In this document: positions 15,038-16,543 of the stretch, one piece after another
How positions within the stretch are numbered: the stretch's first letter is position 1
Layout of the letters: each line of letters opens with the position of its first letter
Origin: Patescibacteria group bacterium
GTDB lineage: Bacteria > Patescibacteriota > UBA1384 > CAILIB01
Assembly (NCBI GenBank): GCA_018968785.1
Contig: JAGWZN010000004.1
Location: 1 to 16,543, forward strand
Reading direction: 5' to 3'
DNA: 16,543 bases
Notes under the pieces: generated by a model
Database searches by the model: none
What the model was told of the DNA's origin: nothing
Seen by the model: the letters and a program-made list of their open reading frames with translations, nothing else
Program-made: the position numbers and the translations under genes

Positions 15038-15075
15038 TGAGAATAAATCATAGGCATCGTAGGTGGATAGATTGG

Positions 15076-15152
15076 CGGGGTGTAGCACAGTTGGCTAGTG
15101 CGCCGCGTTTGGGACGCGGAGGTCCCCAGTTCAAGTCTGGGCACCCCGACCA
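15076..15152 (+). tRNA. tRNA-Pro (anticodon UGG)
   Basis: A clean cloverleaf: acceptor CGGGGTG/CACCCCG, D-stem GCAC/GTGC, anticodon stem CCGCG/CGCGG with loop TTTGGGA (UGG), T-arm CCCAG-TTCAAGT-CTGGG, discriminator A and encoded CCA. Confidence 0.97.
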
Positions 15153-15209
15153 TAATGAATAGACGGTTAGTTCCTATGAAAGGTATACACACGAGTGTAG
15201 CGTCAAACC

Positions 15210-15935
15210 GTGCCCACATCCGAACCAAGCAATCCCTTCATCCCCGGCGAAGACCAGGCCAAACTAGACCGGGTACCGATTCAAGACAATGGAGAACCTC
15301 TGGTAGATTTTCTATTGCTCTCTCCCCGATTGACGCTATCACCGTCCCGACACCGATTTGACTTCCCGCGCACACATCTGATCCGACAGAGCGTGGCCGA
15401 AATGTTGTTAGCTGCCGCCGAGACGTTACCGGTGGGATGGCGGCTCAGCGTAGCCGAAGGGTATCGGCCGATGAACATTCAGCGGGCGATGTATCAATCC
15501 GCCCTTCACGAGGTCAAAACCGAGCACCCCGATTGGAACGACCGACAAGTCATGACCGAAGCCGGCCGTCGGAGCGCCCCGCCCGACGCGCCAACCCCGC
15601 CACCCCATACGACCGGCGGTGCGGTGGATCTGGAAATTATTGATCAGAGCGGCCAAACGCTCGATTTCTCTTCTCCGTTCTCCCGCACCGATTGGCGGCA
15701 GGCGGCTCCGGGTTCTCCCGGGCTAACCGAAGAAGCAATCGCCAACCGGAAGCTGTTGCGGAACTTATTGGAGCCGACCGGACTGACCAACTATGTTGAT
15801 GAATGGTGGCATTGGTCGTACGGCGATAACGGTTGGGCGCTGCGCGTGGGCGCCGATCACGCGCTCTACGACCGGGTACCCACGCCCGAATCGATTGATT
15901 GGATCGGCGATATCTCGAAACTGCCTGGGAACTAG
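15210..15935 (+). CDS. vanX: VanX/DdpX-type D-Ala-D-Ala dipeptidase (peptidase M15D)
   Basis: This 241-residue protein has the zinc dipeptidase motifs: EGYRP (83-87) with transition-state Arg86, P-H-T-T-G-G-A-V-D (132-140) with zinc ligands H133 and D140, and EWWHW (198-202) with catalytic Glu198 and zinc ligand H201. Family enzymes hydrolyse D-Ala-D-Ala. In VanA-type clusters this supports vancomycin resistance, while DdpX-type enzymes recycle peptidoglycan. No signal peptide is visible, so it should act in the cytoplasm. It starts with GTG at 15210, the first start after an in-frame stop at 15198, with no clear ribosome site. No vanH, vanA or vanRS partner is nearby, which favours recycling over resistance. 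It is very GC-rich (one 60-nt stretch is 75% GC) and sits between two tRNA genes. Confidence 0.9.
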   Translation: MPTSEPSNPFIPGEDQAKLDRVPIQDNGEPLVDFLLLSPRLTLSPSRHRFDFPRTHLIRQSVAEMLLAAAETLPVGWRLSVAEGYRPMNIQRAMYQSALHEVKTEHPDWNDRQVMTEAGRRSAPPDAPTPPPHTTGGAVDLEIIDQSGQTLDFSSPFSRTDWRQAAPGSPGLTEEAIANRKLLRNLLEPTGLTNYVDEWWHWSYGDNGWALRVGADHALYDRVPTPESIDWIGDISKLPGN

Positions 15936-15939
15936 CTTC

Positions 15940-15968
15940 TTCTCAAGTAGATGTTTTCTTGGTATTAT
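15940..15968 (+). promoter_or_regulatory. Putative promoter for tRNA-Gly
   Basis: TTCTCA (15940-15945), 17 nt, then TATTAT (15963-15968). The expected start near 15975 is 7 nt before the tRNA. The -35 hexamer is identical to that of the AI-2E promoter. Confidence 0.5.
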
Positions 15969-15981
15969 CAGGTTAATAAAC

Positions 15982-16055
15982 GCGGGTATCGTATAACGAT
16001 ATTATGTCTCCCTTCCAAGGAGAAGACACGGGTTTGACTCCCGTTACCCGCTCCA
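15982..16055 (+). tRNA. tRNA-Gly (anticodon UCC)
   Basis: Acceptor GCGGGTA/TACCCGC, perfect anticodon stem TCTCC/GGAGA with loop CTTCCAA (UCC), variable AGAC, T-arm ACGGG-TTTGACT-CCCGT, discriminator T and encoded CCA. The D-stem GTAT/TTAT has a G-U and a T-T mismatch. D-loop AACGATA has A at position 19 and the T-loop has T at 56, replacing the invariant G19-C56 with a complementary A-U. Confidence 0.9.
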
Positions 16056-16077
16056 TCTTAATTGTTAACACTCAAAT

Positions 16078-16416
16078 ATGGCTGGACCCGATTCACAATA
16101 TGCTTGTTTAGGGACCTCTACCTCCCTAGACAATAATGCGCAAACACACGAGGCACAGCCAACTGATGATGAAAAGGTAGCCAAGCAGCTAGAAATTGTC
16201 CTAGATCAATTTTCTGAACAAATAATGAAACTCCGTGTACTGTTGCCCATTGCGCAATCTGTAATAAGTAGGAACAGGGACAATCCGAAACTCACTGAAC
16301 TCACTGGGGCCATGAGGGTTCATACAGACTATCTAACCAATATATTATCCGATACATTTCCTACCACAACCGACCAATTAAGACGCGCCATTGAGGAAGT
16401 GGATTCGTCTCATTGA
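16078..16416 (+). CDS. Hypothetical protein, unrecognised
   Basis: An ATG at 16078 opens a 112-residue hydrophilic ORF. I do not recognise the family. Residues 1-30 are polar and probably disordered. Residues about 31-110 are predicted mostly helical, with heptad-like hydrophobics (LEIVLDQFSEQIMKLRVLL, 38-56), suggesting a small helical bundle or coiled coil. There is no signal peptide or membrane segment. It starts 22 nt after tRNA-Gly and ends 51 nt before tRNA-His, with no clear ribosome site. Three consecutive 60-nt lines in it run about 38-48% GC, against 75% in a stretch of the dipeptidase gene, and it uses AT-rich codons, so it may be a recent arrival. It could also be a chance ORF. 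Confidence 0.45.
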   Translation: MAGPDSQYACLGTSTSLDNNAQTHEAQPTDDEKVAKQLEIVLDQFSEQIMKLRVLLPIAQSVISRNRDNPKLTELTGAMRVHTDYLTNILSDTFPTTTDQLRRAIEEVDSSH

Positions 16417-16467
16417 AGATACAGAACTTTCCTTTCCCCTCTAAACCTGATATTTTATAAGGTATGT

Positions 16468-16543
16468 GGTGGCTGTGGCGCAGTGGTAGCGCACCTGATT
16501 GTGGCTCAGGTGGTCGTGGGTTCAAATCCCATCAGCCACCCCA
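16468..16543 (+). tRNA. tRNA-His (anticodon GUG)
   Basis: Acceptor GTGGCTG/CAGCCAC with the extra G(-1) opposite discriminator C73, D-stem GCGC/GCGC, anticodon stem CCTGA/TCAGG with loop TTGTGGC (GUG), T-arm GTGGG-TTCAAAT-CCCAT, and CCA ending on the last base of the window. G(-1) opposite C73 is the His identity element. The upstream gap holds an AT-rich TATTTTATAA at 16451-16460 that may be its -10 region; no clear -35 was found. Confidence 0.97.

Noticed and set aside
15154..15361. Small plus-strand ORF overlapping the dipeptidase start
   Set aside because: It overlaps vanX in another frame, has no ribosome site or domain, and is Arg-rich as expected of a shadow frame.

Overview
The window looks like a stretch of a bacterial chromosome, most plausibly from a Candidate Phyla Radiation (Patescibacteria)-type organism. 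This is an inference, resting on compact gene packing with short gaps and 4-29 nt overlaps, many start codons without a clear Shine-Dalgarno, an RNase Y-YmdB pair, a sortase with a tiny LPXTG protein, and cytoplasmic genes mixed with fibronectin-type surface proteins. TGA is used as a stop, so the code appears to be standard table 11 and not the Gly-TGA code of Gracilibacteria/SR1. All four tRNA genes encode their 3' CCA.

Layout. Positions 1-14821 are read leftwards (minus strand), and everything from about 15000 to the right end is read rightwards. From right to left the minus-strand genes are: rny (RNase Y), ymdB-like phosphodiesterase, an HU-type DNA-binding protein, a hairpin, tRNA-Arg(CCU), an AI-2E family membrane protein, smpB, a YtxH-like protein, a 100-residue LPTTG surface protein, its sortase, holA (DNA polymerase III delta), a large secreted LCAT-like alpha/beta hydrolase, a single-domain response regulator broken by a -1 frameshift in an A6 run, a sensor histidine kinase, a MacB/LolCDE-type ATPase, its permease, and the start of a secreted multi-FN3 protein that runs off the left edge. 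Plus-strand genes are tRNA-Pro(UGG), a VanX-type D-Ala-D-Ala dipeptidase, tRNA-Gly(UCC), a short orphan ORF of lower GC, and tRNA-His(GUG), which ends exactly at the right edge.

How the parts work together. Three functional blocks can be seen. (1) An RNA and core block: RNase Y, YmdB, HU, SmpB, HolA and tRNAs. (2) A cell-surface block: a sortase with a nearly minimal substrate, translationally linked to a YtxH-like protein, plus a secreted LCAT-like hydrolase. (3) A signalling and export block: response regulator, histidine kinase, ABC ATPase, permease and FN3 protein, with gaps or overlaps of at most about 31 nt, which suggests one envelope-sensing/transport operon. The most useful observations are the sortase/mini-substrate pair, the frameshifted response regulator, a tRNA-Gly in which the invariant G19-C56 pair appears replaced by A19-U56, an AI-2E promoter placed so that its mRNA could be leaderless, and the AT-richer orphan ORF between two tRNAs. 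No mobile element, CRISPR array or rRNA was seen. No gene-free stretch exceeds 300 bases. The longest, 14822-15075, holds an rny leader hairpin and a tRNA-Pro promoter.
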